Translations under genes and position numbers: made by a program
The notes under the pieces: model-generated
Databases searched by the model: none
The model's input: the letters and a program-made list of their open reading frames with translations, nothing else
What the model was told of the DNA's origin: nothing
Shown here: piece by piece, positions 1-11,250 of the stretch
Layout of the letters: every line of letters starts with the position of its first letter
How positions within the stretch are numbered: the first letter of the stretch is position 1
DNA from: Rhizomicrobium sp.
GTDB taxonomy: Bacteria > Pseudomonadota > Alphaproteobacteria > Micropepsales > Micropepsaceae
Direction of reading: 5' to 3'
Length of the DNA: 64,000 nt
NCBI GenBank assembly: GCA_037200385.1
Contig: JBBCGL010000001.1
Span: 1,054,001 to 1,118,000 of the forward strand

Positions 1-1841
<1,841 letters not shown>

Positions 1842-1918
1842 TCTTGCGTCCTTGTCGCGGCCATAATTGACCGCTTATTGGTCCGAATAATTGCAAAACC
1901 AATGGCAAACGCCACCGA

Positions 1919-1947
1919 CCCTCCCGACGGACGAATCGTCGGGAGGG
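1919..1947 (-). promoter_or_regulatory. rplL-rpoB intergenic hairpin (attenuator or RNA-processing site)
   Basis: A perfect 11-bp stem (CCCTCCCGACG paired with CGTCGGGAGGG) around a 7-base loop lies in the 162-base gap between rplL and rpoB. No U-run follows it on the transcribed strand, so it is not a classical full terminator. In Escherichia coli this same gap holds an attenuator and an RNase III site that set the ratio of ribosomal proteins to polymerase. I infer a similar role from position only. Confidence 0.5.
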
Positions 1948-2003
1948 GGTGGGTTGAACGAAATATGTACGCGGGGTGGGTTCTTCAACCCTCCACGCCT
2001 CCT

Positions 2004-2375
<372 letters not shown>

Positions 2376-2426
2376 TTTCTAAAGTTCCTTGGTTTGGTTG
2401 GGTTTGATGTTGATGGGTTGTCGCTA

Positions 2427-2942
2427 CTACGCGGCGTCCTTCTCGGAATACGCGCTGATGACGCGGGCGAGCTGACCGGCCGGGGCTTGGAGAATCCCGG
2501 CGATCTTCGTGGCGGGTGCAACCAGCAGCCCCACGATCTTGCCCCTCAGCTCGTCGAGCGACGGCAGGGTTGCGAGGGCTTTGACGCCGTTCGCATCCAA
2601 TGTCGTCACCCCGACCGAACCGCCGAGGATCACGAGCTTTTCGTTGTCCTTGGCGTAGGCGACCGCCACCTTCGAAGCCGCGATCGGGTCTTTGCTGTAC
2701 GCAATCCCGGTCGGGCCCTTGAACAGGTGGGCGATGCCTTCAACGGCCGTTCCTTGGAGCGCGCGCACCGCCAGACGGTTCTTCGCCACCTTGAACGAGG
2801 CTCCGGCCGCGCGCATGCGGGACCGGAGATCGCTCATTTGTGCGACCGTCATGCCGGAATAGTGGGCGACAACCAGGGAGCCGGCATTCGTGAAGACGCC
2901 ATTCAGCTCTTCGACGACTTCCGCTTTCTCTGCTTTGTCCAC
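2427..2942 (-). CDS. rplJ: 50S ribosomal protein L10
   Basis: This is L10, the base of the ribosomal stalk, which binds 23S rRNA and carries L7/L12 dimers. With L12 it represses its own operon in other bacteria by binding the mRNA leader. I place the start at a GTG (2940-2942), because it is preceded at the right distance by a strong AAAGGAG and gives [17 protein letters not shown], the normal alphaproteobacterial N-terminus. The protein is then 171 aa, the family length. The longer open frame upstream to 3065 lacks family sequence. Conserved segments include [20 protein letters not shown] and [14 protein letters not shown], and the C-terminal helix that binds L12 ends in SAYSEKDAA. Confidence 0.97.
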   Translation of the reverse strand: MDKAEKAEVVEELNGVFTNAGSLVVAHYSGMTVAQMSDLRSRMRAAGASFKVAKNRLAVRALQGTAVEGIAHLFKGPTGIAYSKDPIAASKVAVAYAKDNEKLVILGGSVGVTTLDANGVKALATLPSLDELRGKIVGLLVAPATKIAGILQAPAGQLARVISAYSEKDAA

Positions 2943-3220
2943 TTCTGCTCCTTTTTGTCGGCCTACCGCTTCGCGACTTGAGGCCGGGGTAGCCCGGTGG
3001 TTCGCTTGGCGCCTAGACCAACTCTCAACAGCAACCGTGGCGATCCGGCCGCTGCCCTGTGACACACAAATCCTGTCCCAGGGCTCAAACCCGAAGCGCG
3101 AGGTTGCCCTCGAATTTCGGTTCCTTCCCTGTCTGCGCTGGAAATTTAAGTCCTCGCGGACTCCAGCGGTCTCGGACAGTTCGGATCATCGCCGATCCGA
3201 ATTCTTCAATTCACGCCACC
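2943..3220 (-). promoter_or_regulatory. rplJ leader region
   Basis: The rplA-rplJ gap is 431 bases with no gene. Its rplJ-proximal 280 bases contain several short GC-rich inverted segments and sit where the L10-binding autoregulatory leader and the rplJ promoter lie in other bacteria. I do not recognise the exact L10 leader fold by eye, so this assignment rests on position. The other part of the gap is a palindromic repeat. Confidence 0.4.
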
Positions 3221-3349
3221 TTGTCATCCCCGGCCGAGCGGCGAAGCCGCGAGGGGAAGGGGACCCAGGTGTCCAACGCCGCGCCGGTCTTTCCCACCTG
3301 GGTCCCCTTCCCTCGGTCCGCTTCGCGGACCTCGCCGGGGATGACAAGT
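3221..3349. repeat. Family A palindromic repeat, copy 1 (rplA-rplJ gap)
   Basis: The two ends are complementary (CTTGTCATCCCCGGC and GCCGGGGATGACAAG). Inside them GAGGGGAAGGGGACCCAGGTG pairs with ACCTGGGTCCCCTTCCCTC. Each arm also has a small inner hairpin (GGC-gaa-GCC on the left, GTCCG-cttcg-CGGAC on the right) that differs from those of other copies. It lies between two co-transcribed ribosomal protein genes, so it should appear in the mRNA. Confidence 0.85.
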
Positions 3350-3373
3350 GGTGCTGAGCGGCGGGCTAGCTCA

Positions 3374-4081
3374 TCAGGCCTCCGCACCGCCGGCGCCGAC
3401 CGAGGACAGGGCGATCTTCACGCCCGGGCCCATCGTCGAGGACAGCGACACCTTCTTCATGTAGACGCCCTTAGCGCCCGTCGGCTTGGCCTTCATCACG
3501 CTGTCGACGAAGGACTTCACGTTCTGGACGATGGCGTCCTCGCTGAAGCTCGCCTTGCCGACGCCGGCCTGGACGATGCCCGCCTTCTCGACGCGGAACT
3601 CGACCGCGCCGCCCTTGGCGTCCTTGATCGCCTGGGTCACGTCCATCGTCACCGTGCCGACGCGCGGGTTCGGCATCAGGTTGCGCGGGCCCAGGACCTT
3701 ACCGAGGCGGCCGACGATGCCCATCATGTCGGGCGTCGCGATGCATTTGTCGAAATTGATCTCGCCCTTGGTCACCTGCTCGGCGAGGTCTTCGGCGCCG
3801 ACGATGTCGGCACCGGCCTTCTTGGCCTCTTCCGCCTTGGCGCCCTTGGCGAACACCGCCACGCGCAGCGTGCGGCCCGTGCCGTTCGGCAGTGCGGAGA
3901 CGCCGCGCACCATCTGGTCGGCATGGCGCGGATCGACGCCGAGATTGATCGACAGCTCGATCGTCTCGTCGAACTTCGCGGTCGCCCGCGACTTGATCAG
4001 CTTGACCGCGTCTTCGACGGCATAGGCCTTGTTGGCGTCGACGCCTTCGACGGCCTTCTTGTATCGCTTGGAAAGAGTCAT
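3374..4081 (-). CDS. rplA: 50S ribosomal protein L1
   Basis: This is L1 (235 aa, normal length), which binds 23S rRNA at the mobile stalk near the E site. In many bacteria it represses the rplKA mRNA. Characteristic stretches are [19 protein letters not shown] near residue 37, [17 protein letters not shown], and [20 protein letters not shown]. The C-terminus holds [19 protein letters not shown]. Its ATG is five bases after the rplK stop, so the two genes are probably translationally linked. A family A repeat separates it from rplJ downstream. Confidence 0.98.
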   Translation of the reverse strand: MTLSKRYKKAVEGVDANKAYAVEDAVKLIKSRATAKFDETIELSINLGVDPRHADQMVRGVSALPNGTGRTLRVAVFAKGAKAEEAKKAGADIVGAEDLAEQVTKGEINFDKCIATPDMMGIVGRLGKVLGPRNLMPNPRVGTVTMDVTQAIKDAKGGAVEFRVEKAGIVQAGVGKASFSEDAIVQNVKSFVDSVMKAKPTGAKGVYMKKVSLSSTMGPGVKIALSSVGAGGAEA

Positions 4082-4086
4082 GGCCG

Positions 4087-4515
4087 TTACCCCTTCACCT
4101 GGATGCCCATCGAGCGCGCAGAGCCCTCGATCATCAGCATCGCCATTTCGACATCGTTCGCGTTGAGGTCCTTCATCTTGGCCTCGGCGATCTGGCGGAT
4201 CTGGTCCTTGGTGACCGTGCCGGCCGAGGTCAGGCCCGGCGACTTGGAGCCCGAAGTCAGCTTGGCCGCCTTCTTCAGATAGAAGGACGCTGGCGGCGTC
4301 TTCATCTCGAAGGTGAAGGACTTGTCCGAGAACACGGTGATGGTCACCGGGATCGGGGTGCTCTTCTCCTGGTCCTGCGTCTTGGCGTTGAACGCCTTGC
4401 AGAACTCCATGATGTTCAGGCCGCGCTGGCCCAGCGCGGGGCCGATCGGCGGCGACGGATTGGCCGCGCCGGCGGGCACCTGCAGCTTGATGTAACCGGT
4501 AATCTTCTTTGCCAT
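4087..4515 (-). CDS. rplK: 50S ribosomal protein L11
   Basis: This is L11 (142 aa, full length), which forms the GTPase-associated centre with the L10/L12 stalk and is needed for sensing of uncharged tRNA by RelA-type enzymes. The N-terminal domain has the proline-rich [19 protein letters not shown] hinge-and-switch segment. The C-terminal RNA-binding domain includes [21 protein letters not shown] clear GGAGGCGGTGAT lies before the ATG. The gene follows nusG after 72 bases and is closely linked to rplA. This gap could hold an rplK promoter, but I see no convincing boxes. Confidence 0.98.
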   Translation of the reverse strand: MAKKITGYIKLQVPAGAANPSPPIGPALGQRGLNIMEFCKAFNAKTQDQEKSTPIPVTITVFSDKSFTFEMKTPPASFYLKKAAKLTSGSKSPGLTSAGTVTKDQIRQIAEAKMKDLNANDVEMAMLMIEGSARSMGIQVKG

Positions 4516-4587
4516 TTTATCACCGCCTCCTTTGTTGCGGTTTAGCGGTTCGAACGAGGCCGAAGCCTCTCCCGCGCTTCAATCAGG

Positions 4588-5148
4588 TCAAACCTTCTCG
4601 ACCTGGGTGAATTCCAATTCGACCGGCGTCGCGCGGCCGAAGATCGAGACCGCGACCTTCACGCGGCTGCGGTCCTCGTCGACCTCTTCCACCGTACCGG
4701 TGAAGGAGGTGAAGGGACCGTCGGCGACGCGCACCTGTTCGCCGATCTCGAAGGTGATCGTCGACTTCGGATTCTCCGCACCCTCGGTGACCTGGTTGAG
4801 GATGCGGTCGACCTCGGCCTGGCGCAGCGGCATCGGCTTGTTGTTCTGGCCGAGAAAGCCCGTGACCTTCGCGACGTTCTTGACCAGGTGATAGCAGTGG
4901 TCGGTCAGATGCGCGTGCAGCAGCACATAGCCGGGCAGGAATTTGTGCTCCGCCTTGACCTTCTGGCCGCGGCGCACTTCGAGGACTTCCTCGGTCGGCA
5001 CCACGACGTCCACGATCTCTTCCTCGAGGCCCTGGAGCTTGGCCTGGCGCTTGATCTCCTCGGCCACCTTCTTCTCGAAGTTCGAGTAGGTGTGGACGAT
5101 GTACCACTTGGCGTTGACGTTTACGGTCTTGGTTCCAGCTTCGCTCAT
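4588..5148 (-). CDS. nusG: Transcription termination/antitermination factor NusG
   Basis: NusG (186 aa) binds the RNA polymerase clamp, increases processivity, and links polymerase to Rho or to the ribosome through S10. The N-terminal NGN domain covers about residues 10-115: KWYIVHTYSNFEKKVAEEIK, then LPGYVLLHAHLTDHCYHLVK. The C-terminal KOW domain is at 130-186, with GEQVRVADGPFTSFTGTVEE and RATPVELEFTQVEKV. The gene starts four bases after the secE stop, as in most proteobacteria. Confidence 0.98.
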   Translation of the reverse strand: MSEAGTKTVNVNAKWYIVHTYSNFEKKVAEEIKRQAKLQGLEEEIVDVVVPTEEVLEVRRGQKVKAEHKFLPGYVLLHAHLTDHCYHLVKNVAKVTGFLGQNNKPMPLRQAEVDRILNQVTEGAENPKSTITFEIGEQVRVADGPFTSFTGTVEEVDEDRSRVKVAVSIFGRATPVELEFTQVEKV

Positions 5149-5152
5149 CGTC

Positions 5153-5410
5153 TTAGCCCGCCGCGCCGATCAAGAGTTTCTCGCCATACGCGAACAGCGC
5201 ATCGATGCCGAAGAAGAACACCATGGTGACGCCGACCATGATGAAGACCATCGCCGAGGTCAGCCAGGTCTCCTTCCAGGTCGGCCAGGTGACCTTCTTG
5301 CGCTCGCGATCGACCTCGCTGAAGAACGCGAGCGGATTGCTGCGACGGCGCACCGGCGCCGGCAAATCCTTGCCCGCCGCATCGGCCGTCTTTTTCGTCG
5401 CGTCTGCCAT
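5153..5410 (-). CDS. secE: Preprotein translocase subunit SecE
   Basis: SecE (85 aa) clamps the SecY channel of the inner-membrane translocon. The amphipathic segment NPLAFFSEVDRERKKVTWPT (about residues 26-45) contains the conserved K-V-x-W-P motif. One transmembrane helix follows at about residues 52-75. The single-helix form is the usual short type outside the gammaproteobacteria. The N-terminus is Lys/Ala rich and poorly conserved. It lies between tRNA-Trp and nusG on the same strand. Confidence 0.96.
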   Translation of the reverse strand: MADATKKTADAAGKDLPAPVRRRSNPLAFFSEVDRERKKVTWPTWKETWLTSAMVFIMVGVTMVFFFGIDALFAYGEKLLIGAAG

Positions 5411-5440
5411 CTTACCTTCGTCTTATCCGCTTAAAATTAC

Positions 5441-5516
<76 letters not shown>

Positions 5517-5519
5517 AGA

Positions 5520-5562
5520 TGCAGGGCTCGGGCTATCCCGCTTCGCGGGCCCTCGCCCTGCA
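5520..5562 (-). other. Hairpin between tuf and tRNA-Trp
   Basis: TGCAGGGC at the left edge pairs with GCCCTGCA at the right edge, and an inner CCCGC-ttc-GCGGG hairpin fills most of the loop. There is no U-run on the transcribed strand. It may help process tRNA-Trp from the tuf mRNA or partly terminate it; this is inferred from position. Confidence 0.45.
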
Positions 5563-5623
5563 GACTCTGGTTACAGTCCTTCCCGTTCCTCGTTCCGTCC
5601 TTTGCGTTCGGCGCTTGGACGAC

Positions 5624-6814
<1,191 letters not shown>

Positions 6815-6893
6815 AACCTTTTGTCCTTCGTTCTTCGTGTTCCGCTTGCGCGGGAATTCTTTGTTCGTCAGCCCCACCGGCCGGGCCGGAGTT

Positions 6894-6967
6894 TGGAGCG
6901 GGTGAAGGGAATCGAACCCTCGTCATCAGCTTGGAAGGCTGTTGCTCTACCATTGAGCTACACCCGC
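6894..6967 (-). tRNA. tRNA-Gly (anticodon TCC)
   Basis: The 74-base gene on the minus strand has the acceptor GCGGGTG paired with CACCCGC, D arm GCTCAATGGTAGAGC, anticodon loop CTTCCAA, T arm GAGGGTTCGATTCCC, and an encoded CCA. It is the tRNA immediately upstream of tuf, as in the E. coli glyT-thrT-tufB layout, but there is no tRNA-Thr here. Confidence 0.98.
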
Positions 6968-7073
6968 CTCAGTCGCCTTCCTTCTTCGTCTCTTCCTTCT
7001 CAGCGTCCCCAGCCGGCCTGCCTTCGCCCTCCGGGCTTCGGCGTGACAGCCTCCTCGCTTCGCGAGCGAAGGC

Positions 7074-7158
7074 TGGTGGAGGGGGTTGGATTCGAACCAA
7101 CGTAGGCGTAGCCAACGGATTTACAGTCCGTCCCCTTTAGCCACTCGGGCACCCCTCC
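7074..7158 (-). tRNA. tRNA-Tyr (anticodon GTA)
   Basis: This 85-base class II tRNA has a long variable arm. The acceptor GGAGGGG pairs with CCCCTCC, the anticodon loop is CTGTAAA, the T arm is GTTGGTTCGAATCCAAC, and CCA is encoded. It is the first gene of the tRNA/tuf transcription unit. Confidence 0.98.
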
Positions 7159-7275
7159 AATTTTCTCAACCGGTTCAACCCTTTACGCACCAACTCCGGG
7201 AGGCAAAGGAGCGCGTCCGCTTCAAGGAACGGAACGTGTCTGAATACCTTTCGGAGGGTGGGCTGCGGACCGGGG

Positions 7276-7304
7276 GTTATTGCCCCAGCCGGACGGGCTG
7301 TCAA
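7276..7304 (-). promoter_or_regulatory. Sigma-70-type promoter for the tRNA-Tyr/tRNA-Gly/tuf unit
   Basis: On the minus strand a perfect -35 box TTGACA (7299-7304) is followed after 17 bases by AATAAC (7276-7281), a four-of-six match to the -10 consensus. Transcription would start near 7268, about 110 bases before tRNA-Tyr. It is the best promoter match I found and sits ahead of the most highly expressed genes in the window. The spacer and the segment below it are GC-rich, as expected for a stringently controlled promoter. Confidence 0.72.
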
Positions 7305-7470
7305 CAGTTTATTAGCGCGGAACAGGCATGAAAACGCCCCCGCGATCAACAGCTTGGGGGAAGGCTAACCCTGGGCCGGCGGCGGGCACAAGCGAATTGA
7401 TCGCTTGACACAAGCCGATTCCCTTACTGGTTAAGGGGACTAGCTGCTCCATTGCCTGAAACGAACCATG

Positions 7471-7585
7471 CTTGTCATCCCGGCCGACCCGGCGAAAGCC
7501 GGGGGAGAGCCGGGACCCATCGAGCGTGATACGCGATGGGTCCCGGCTCTGCGATGCTGCCGCATCGCTTGGCCGGGATGACAAA
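7471..7585. repeat. Family A' palindromic repeat (7159-7614 gap)
   Basis: This copy has the same outer ends as family A (CTTGTCATCCCGGCC and GGCCGGGATGACAAAG), but the inner paired block is GCCGGGACCCATCG / CGATGGGTCCCGGC. It lies in the 456-base gap between the TonB receptor stop and tRNA-Tyr. The rest of that gap holds the tRNA promoter (7276-7304) and about 150 bases (7310-7470) with no gene or strong signal. Confidence 0.8.
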
Positions 7586-7614
7586 GGTTTATCGGCTTTG
7601 ACTGCGTACGGACT

Positions 7615-9750
7615 TCAGAGCGCCTGCGACAGCCCCACGAAGAAGCCGCGCCTCGGACCGAACTGGGGCGCGCCGACGCCCACGCCGGTTCCGTCCCGGA
7701 TCTCGTATTTCGCGTCCAGCAGGTTGATCACGTCGAACCGCGTGGTCAGGCCTTTCCCGGTTCCCCAGATGTCGAAGGTTCGGGCGACCCCGAGATTGAC
7801 CTGGGTGTAGTCCGGGACGTGATCGCCATTCGGTGTCAGGCCATCGCGCCGCAGGCCCGAGCCGTAGAGCAGATCGGTGCTGAAGCGGAACTCCCGCCAT
7901 TGGTAGGAGGCGCCGGCTGAGACGGTGACGATCTGCTGGTGGTCCAGCGGGATGTAGTGGGTCGCGATATAGGCGAGGTCGGCCGGATCGAACTGGAACT
8001 GGCTGGAGACGATGTCGCGCCCGACCGCCCGCTCATAGGACGCATTGAGATAGGCGCTGAACGGGCCGCCATCGTCGTAATTGCTGGTGAACTCCATGCC
8101 GTATTGCCGCCCGTTGCGGTAGTTGAACGGGGTCAGGATGATCGGCGCGCCGAACTGGCCCTCGTCGATCATGTTGCGCGAGGCCTTGTAGAAGCCGTCG
8201 AGGCCCAGCGTGACGTTTTCCATGACCACCTGCTGGACACCGAGATCGTAGTAGTCGGCGCGCTCGGCCTTGGGCGTATCGTCGACATGGCTGCCGGAGG
8301 CGGCGGTGGTGCCGTCATACAGCGCGATGTCGGTCGAGCCGACCAGTTCGATCGGGGGCGGCGAGAAATAGCGCGAATAGCCGCCATGGACGGTGGTGGT
8401 GTCGGTCGGCGTCCAGACGAAGTTCACCCGCGGGCTGAGCTGGTCTTCGGAATCGAAGGCGCCGAACTGGTCGTAGCGCAGGCCGTAGTTCAGCGTCAGC
8501 GAGGGGATGATCTTCCATTCGTCCTGGACATAAAGGCTGTAGCTCCAGGCATGCTTGGTGCCGTCGTCGGCGATGGTGACCGGCGCGTCCGGCAGCGTCT
8601 GCAGGCCCGTGTTGTCGACGCCGAGGACCTGCGAAGCGGTCCGGCTCGCGATGTCGTCGGCCTGGAAGATCAGGCCGGCGCGCAGCGTGTGCGCGTCGCC
8701 GAGGTGATAGGCGCCTTCGGCCTGCACGCCGTAGGCGACGTCGCGCTTGTAGGCCGTCTGCGCGATGCCGTTGTAGAGCAGGTCGCCGACCGGATCGGGC
8801 GTGAAGAACAGGCTCGAATAGCGGCCATAGGCCGAGACCTGGATGTCCAGCGGACCGTCGGCGCGCAGATAGCTCAGGATGCCGTAATGGGTGGTCTCGC
8901 GCTGGTTCTCGTTGAGGTCGGCACTCGGAAACAGGGACTGGCCATTGGCGCTCAGTACGCCGCCCGGCCCCTGCCCGGTGATGCCGTCGACACCGCCGGG
9001 CTGCAGGCCGCGCTGGTTCGGGATCTGGAACATATCGTTCGAGGTGCCCAGGATCGCGGTCAGCGACGAGCTATCGTCGAGGATGTCCTGCAGATAGGCG
9101 AAGCCGTGCCACTGCTTGGTGCGGTCGTGCAGCGGATCGGACGAGCCGTCGGGCGACTCGATGCCCAGCGTGTTGGTCATGTAGTCGCCGGAGACGTAGT
9201 AGTTGAACGATCCCGACGAGCCGCCATAGTCGATGCTCGGCTCGATCTCGCCATGGCTGCCGCCATAGATCGACAGGTCGCCGCCCGGCTGGAACATGCC
9301 GTTCTTGGTCTGGATGTCGATGATGCCCGCAGTGCGCAGGCCGTATTCGGCGGGCAGCGCGCCGGTGATCAGCTTCAGCGAGCCGATGAAGCGCGGATCG
9401 AAGGTCTGGCCGAACACCGAGATACCTTCGGGGATGATGATGCCGTTGAGGCGGTATTGCAGGCCGTTGTGCTCGCCGCGGACGTGAAGCTGTCCGAAGG
9501 AGTCCTGCGCCACGCCGGGCGCCTGGAGCACGACCTGGTTGAGCAGGTTGTTGTCGCCGCCGGGCTGATTCTGGATGTCGGCGCTGGAGATCGAATAGGT
9601 CGAGGCGCCGGTCTGCGGCTGGATGCCGACACGGGCGGCGTCGAGCTTGGCCGCCGTCACGACGACGGTTTCGACGGTATCGGCGGCGGCGGCGGGAAAC
9701 GCGGCGAGCGCCACGACGGCAGCGGTGGCCAGGAGAACGGAACGATGCAT
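7615..9750 (-). CDS. TonB-dependent outer-membrane receptor
   Basis: This 711-aa outer-membrane beta-barrel receptor imports a metal chelate or other small ligand using TonB energy. It has a Sec signal peptide (residues 1-22, cleavage after AAA) and then a TonB-box-like DTVETVVVTA. The plug domain covers about 40-170 and contains NQVVLQAPGVAQDSFGQLHV, RGEHNGLQYRLNGI and LPAEYGLRTAGIIDIQTKNG. The barrel runs to the end and finishes in the aromatic-rich RRGFFVGLSQAL. An in-barrel FRFSTDLLYGSGLRRDG resembles the cobalamin/copper-type receptors. A DUF2946-like gene lies 125 bases upstream on the same strand, so copper or another metal is a reasonable guess, but the ligand cannot be read from sequence. 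Confidence 0.92.
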   Translation of the reverse strand: MHRSVLLATAAVVALAAFPAAAADTVETVVVTAAKLDAARVGIQPQTGASTYSISSADIQNQPGGDNNLLNQVVLQAPGVAQDSFGQLHVRGEHNGLQYRLNGIIIPEGISVFGQTFDPRFIGSLKLITGALPAEYGLRTAGIIDIQTKNGMFQPGGDLSIYGGSHGEIEPSIDYGGSSGSFNYYVSGDYMTNTLGIESPDGSSDPLHDRTKQWHGFAYLQDILDDSSSLTAILGTSNDMFQIPNQRGLQPGGVDGITGQGPGGVLSANGQSLFPSADLNENQRETTHYGILSYLRADGPLDIQVSAYGRYSSLFFTPDPVGDLLYNGIAQTAYKRDVAYGVQAEGAYHLGDAHTLRAGLIFQADDIASRTASQVLGVDNTGLQTLPDAPVTIADDGTKHAWSYSLYVQDEWKIIPSLTLNYGLRYDQFGAFDSEDQLSPRVNFVWTPTDTTTVHGGYSRYFSPPPIELVGSTDIALYDGTTAASGSHVDDTPKAERADYYDLGVQQVVMENVTLGLDGFYKASRNMIDEGQFGAPIILTPFNYRNGRQYGMEFTSNYDDGGPFSAYLNASYERAVGRDIVSSQFQFDPADLAYIATHYIPLDHQQIVTVSAGASYQWREFRFSTDLLYGSGLRRDGLTPNGDHVPDYTQVNLGVARTFDIWGTGKGLTTRFDVINLLDAKYEIRDGTGVGVGAPQFGPRRGFFVGLSQAL

Positions 9751-9874
9751 GTCACCCTCGGGATTCGGGCTCGTTTCCGCGCGAACGCATCGCGGAGCCG
9801 GAAAAGAGCCGGGAATGGGAAGCGACGGCGGGCAGCGCAGCGCTGCGCGCGGTCACGCGATCAACGGATGTCGA

Positions 9875-10276
9875 TCAACCGAGGGGTGGAGCGCGGCCAC
9901 GCCATATATGCGTGACGGCGGGAACGGCATGCGTCGTCTGGACGGCGACGGCGATGACCGAAATCGAGAGGAAGGGCAGCAGGGTGGCCGCCGCGGCCGG
10001 CGTAACGAAATGGCCGGCGCTCGCGAAGCTCTGGCAGAGCGGGCAGTTCGCCGGATCGTTCTTCGACGGCGACTTGTCCTGTCCGGGCGACGGCGCGGCC
10101 TTGCCATCGAACAGGTCGGCGAGCGCCGGTCCGCCGGACGAGGGAAGATGAATGTGAGTCTGGGTCACGAAACCCTGCAGCGCAAAGGCCAACAGGGTGA
10201 GGAACACCAGGGCGCGCGAAAGCGAGCCGCGCGGCGCGGCGCGGACCTTGGCTCTCGGGCGGTGGACTCGCGTCAT
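9875..10276 (-). CDS. DUF2946-like small exported/membrane protein
   Basis: This 133-aa protein resembles the DUF2946 family. An N-terminal hydrophobic segment (about residues 18-36, SRALVFLTLLAFALQGF) precedes THIHLPSS. A CPLCQSFASAGHF motif with paired cysteines follows, then a second hydrophobic stretch (PFLSISVIAVAVQTTHAV), and a basic end with WRGRAPP. I chose the ATG at 10274-10276 because it leaves the hydrophobic segment near the N-terminus; 25 codons upstream are also open. Members of this family often lie beside TonB receptors for copper or related metals, as here. Function is not established; the Cys and His residues suggest metal binding. Confidence 0.7.
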   Translation of the reverse strand: MTRVHRPRAKVRAAPRGSLSRALVFLTLLAFALQGFVTQTHIHLPSSGGPALADLFDGKAAPSPGQDKSPSKNDPANCPLCQSFASAGHFVTPAAAATLLPFLSISVIAVAVQTTHAVPAVTHIWRGRAPPLG

Positions 10277-10372
10277 GGCTGGAGCCAACCTTATTGCAGT
10301 GCAGCGGCCAAGCCAAATCCGCGTGATCGGTAAAGTTTGCGGATGTGGCACATTCGCCTATAAGCCGCGCCC

Positions 10373-11170
10373 ATGGCACGCCCCGACCGAAAACCCGAGC
10401 GCCGCTCCGGCCCCAAGAAGCCCGAGCGCAAATTCTTCAAGCCGCAGCAGAAGCCCGAGAGCGGGCTGTGGCTTTACGGGCTGCACGCGGTCAAGGCCGC
10501 GCTGGCCAATCCCAGGCGGTTCGTGAAGCGCGCGGTCCTGACCGAACGCGCTGCCGAAGACGTGGGCAGCAAGCTTCTGGGCCGGGTGAAGCACGAGATT
10601 GCCGACATGCAGGCCGTCTCGAAGATCCTGCCGGAGAGCGCGGTGCACCAGGGCGTCGCGTTGCTGGTCGAGCCCCTGCCCCGGCGCGATCTGGATGCCA
10701 TCCTCGGCGAGGTCCAGGGCAAACGCCGCGTCGTGCTGATCATGGACCAGATCACCGATCCCCATAATGCGGGCGCGATCCTGCGCACCGCGGCGGCGTT
10801 CGGGGTGAGCGCGGTCGTGGTGCAGGACCGGCACTCGCCGCCGGAAAGCGGCGTGCTGGCCAAGGCGGCATCGGGCGCGCTCGACATCGTGCCGCTGGCG
10901 GTCGTGGTGAACATCGCGCGCACGCTGGAGGAGCTCGGCAAGCAGGATTTCTGGCGCATCGCGCTGGCGGGCGACGGCGACATGACGCTGCGCGACGCGA
11001 TGGACAAACGCGACGTCGCGCTGGTGGTCGGCTCGGAGGGCGACGGCATCCGCCGGCTGGTGCGCGAGCGCTGCGACGTGGCGGCCTATGTGCCGATCGA
11101 TAGCGGGATGGAGAGCCTCAACGTGTCGAACGCGGCGGCGGTCGCGCTGTACGAAGTGACGCGGGGATAG
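10373..11170 (+). CDS. rlmB: 23S rRNA (guanosine-2'-O-)-methyltransferase RlmB, TrmH/SpoU family
   Basis: This SPOUT-class methyltransferase (265 aa) should methylate the ribose of G2251 (E. coli numbering) in the 23S rRNA P loop, using S-adenosylmethionine. A basic Lys/Arg/Pro-rich tail (residues 1-28) precedes the substrate-binding L30e-like domain (LWLYGLHAVKAALANPRR). The SpoU motifs are all present: MDQITDPHNAGAILRTAAAF near 120, LVVGSEGDGIRRLVRERCD, and SGMESLNVSNAAAVALYE at the C-terminus, which forms the knot and SAM pocket. It is transcribed alone, divergent from the DUF2946-like gene. Confidence 0.93.
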   Translation: MARPDRKPERRSGPKKPERKFFKPQQKPESGLWLYGLHAVKAALANPRRFVKRAVLTERAAEDVGSKLLGRVKHEIADMQAVSKILPESAVHQGVALLVEPLPRRDLDAILGEVQGKRRVVLIMDQITDPHNAGAILRTAAAFGVSAVVVQDRHSPPESGVLAKAASGALDIVPLAVVVNIARTLEELGKQDFWRIALAGDGDMTLRDAMDKRDVALVVGSEGDGIRRLVRERCDVAAYVPIDSGMESLNVSNAAAVALYEVTRG

Positions 11171-11200
11171 CGCAAAGCCACACGCCACGGCCCCTCACCT

Positions 11201-11221
11201 GGCTGGCGCTTCGCGCCAGCC
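11201..11221. terminator. Convergent-gene hairpin after rlmB
   Basis: GGCTGGCGC and GCGCCAGCC form a 9-bp stem with a 3-base loop in the gap between rlmB and the converging L,D-transpeptidase gene. A second hairpin (CCCGC-ttc-GCGGG) follows at about 11228-11240. Neither has a T-tract, so termination strength is uncertain. Confidence 0.45.
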
Positions 11222-11250
11222 GTCCTCTCCCGCTTCGCGGGCGAGGATCG

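Noticed and set aside
2943-3065. Longer rplJ starting at 3065
   Set aside because: The extra 41 residues are not L10 sequence, and the GTG at 2942 has a strong AAAGGAG in front of it.
3221-3349. Reading the rplA-rplJ palindrome as an intrinsic terminator
   Set aside because: There is no T-run on the transcribed side, and the same sequence occurs at many places, including the middle of other operons.
7405-7433. TTGACA on the plus strand with a following -10
   Set aside because: The -35 is perfect, but no good -10 occurs at 16-18 bases and no plus-strand gene lies nearby; the next one is rlmB, about 3 kb away behind opposing genes.
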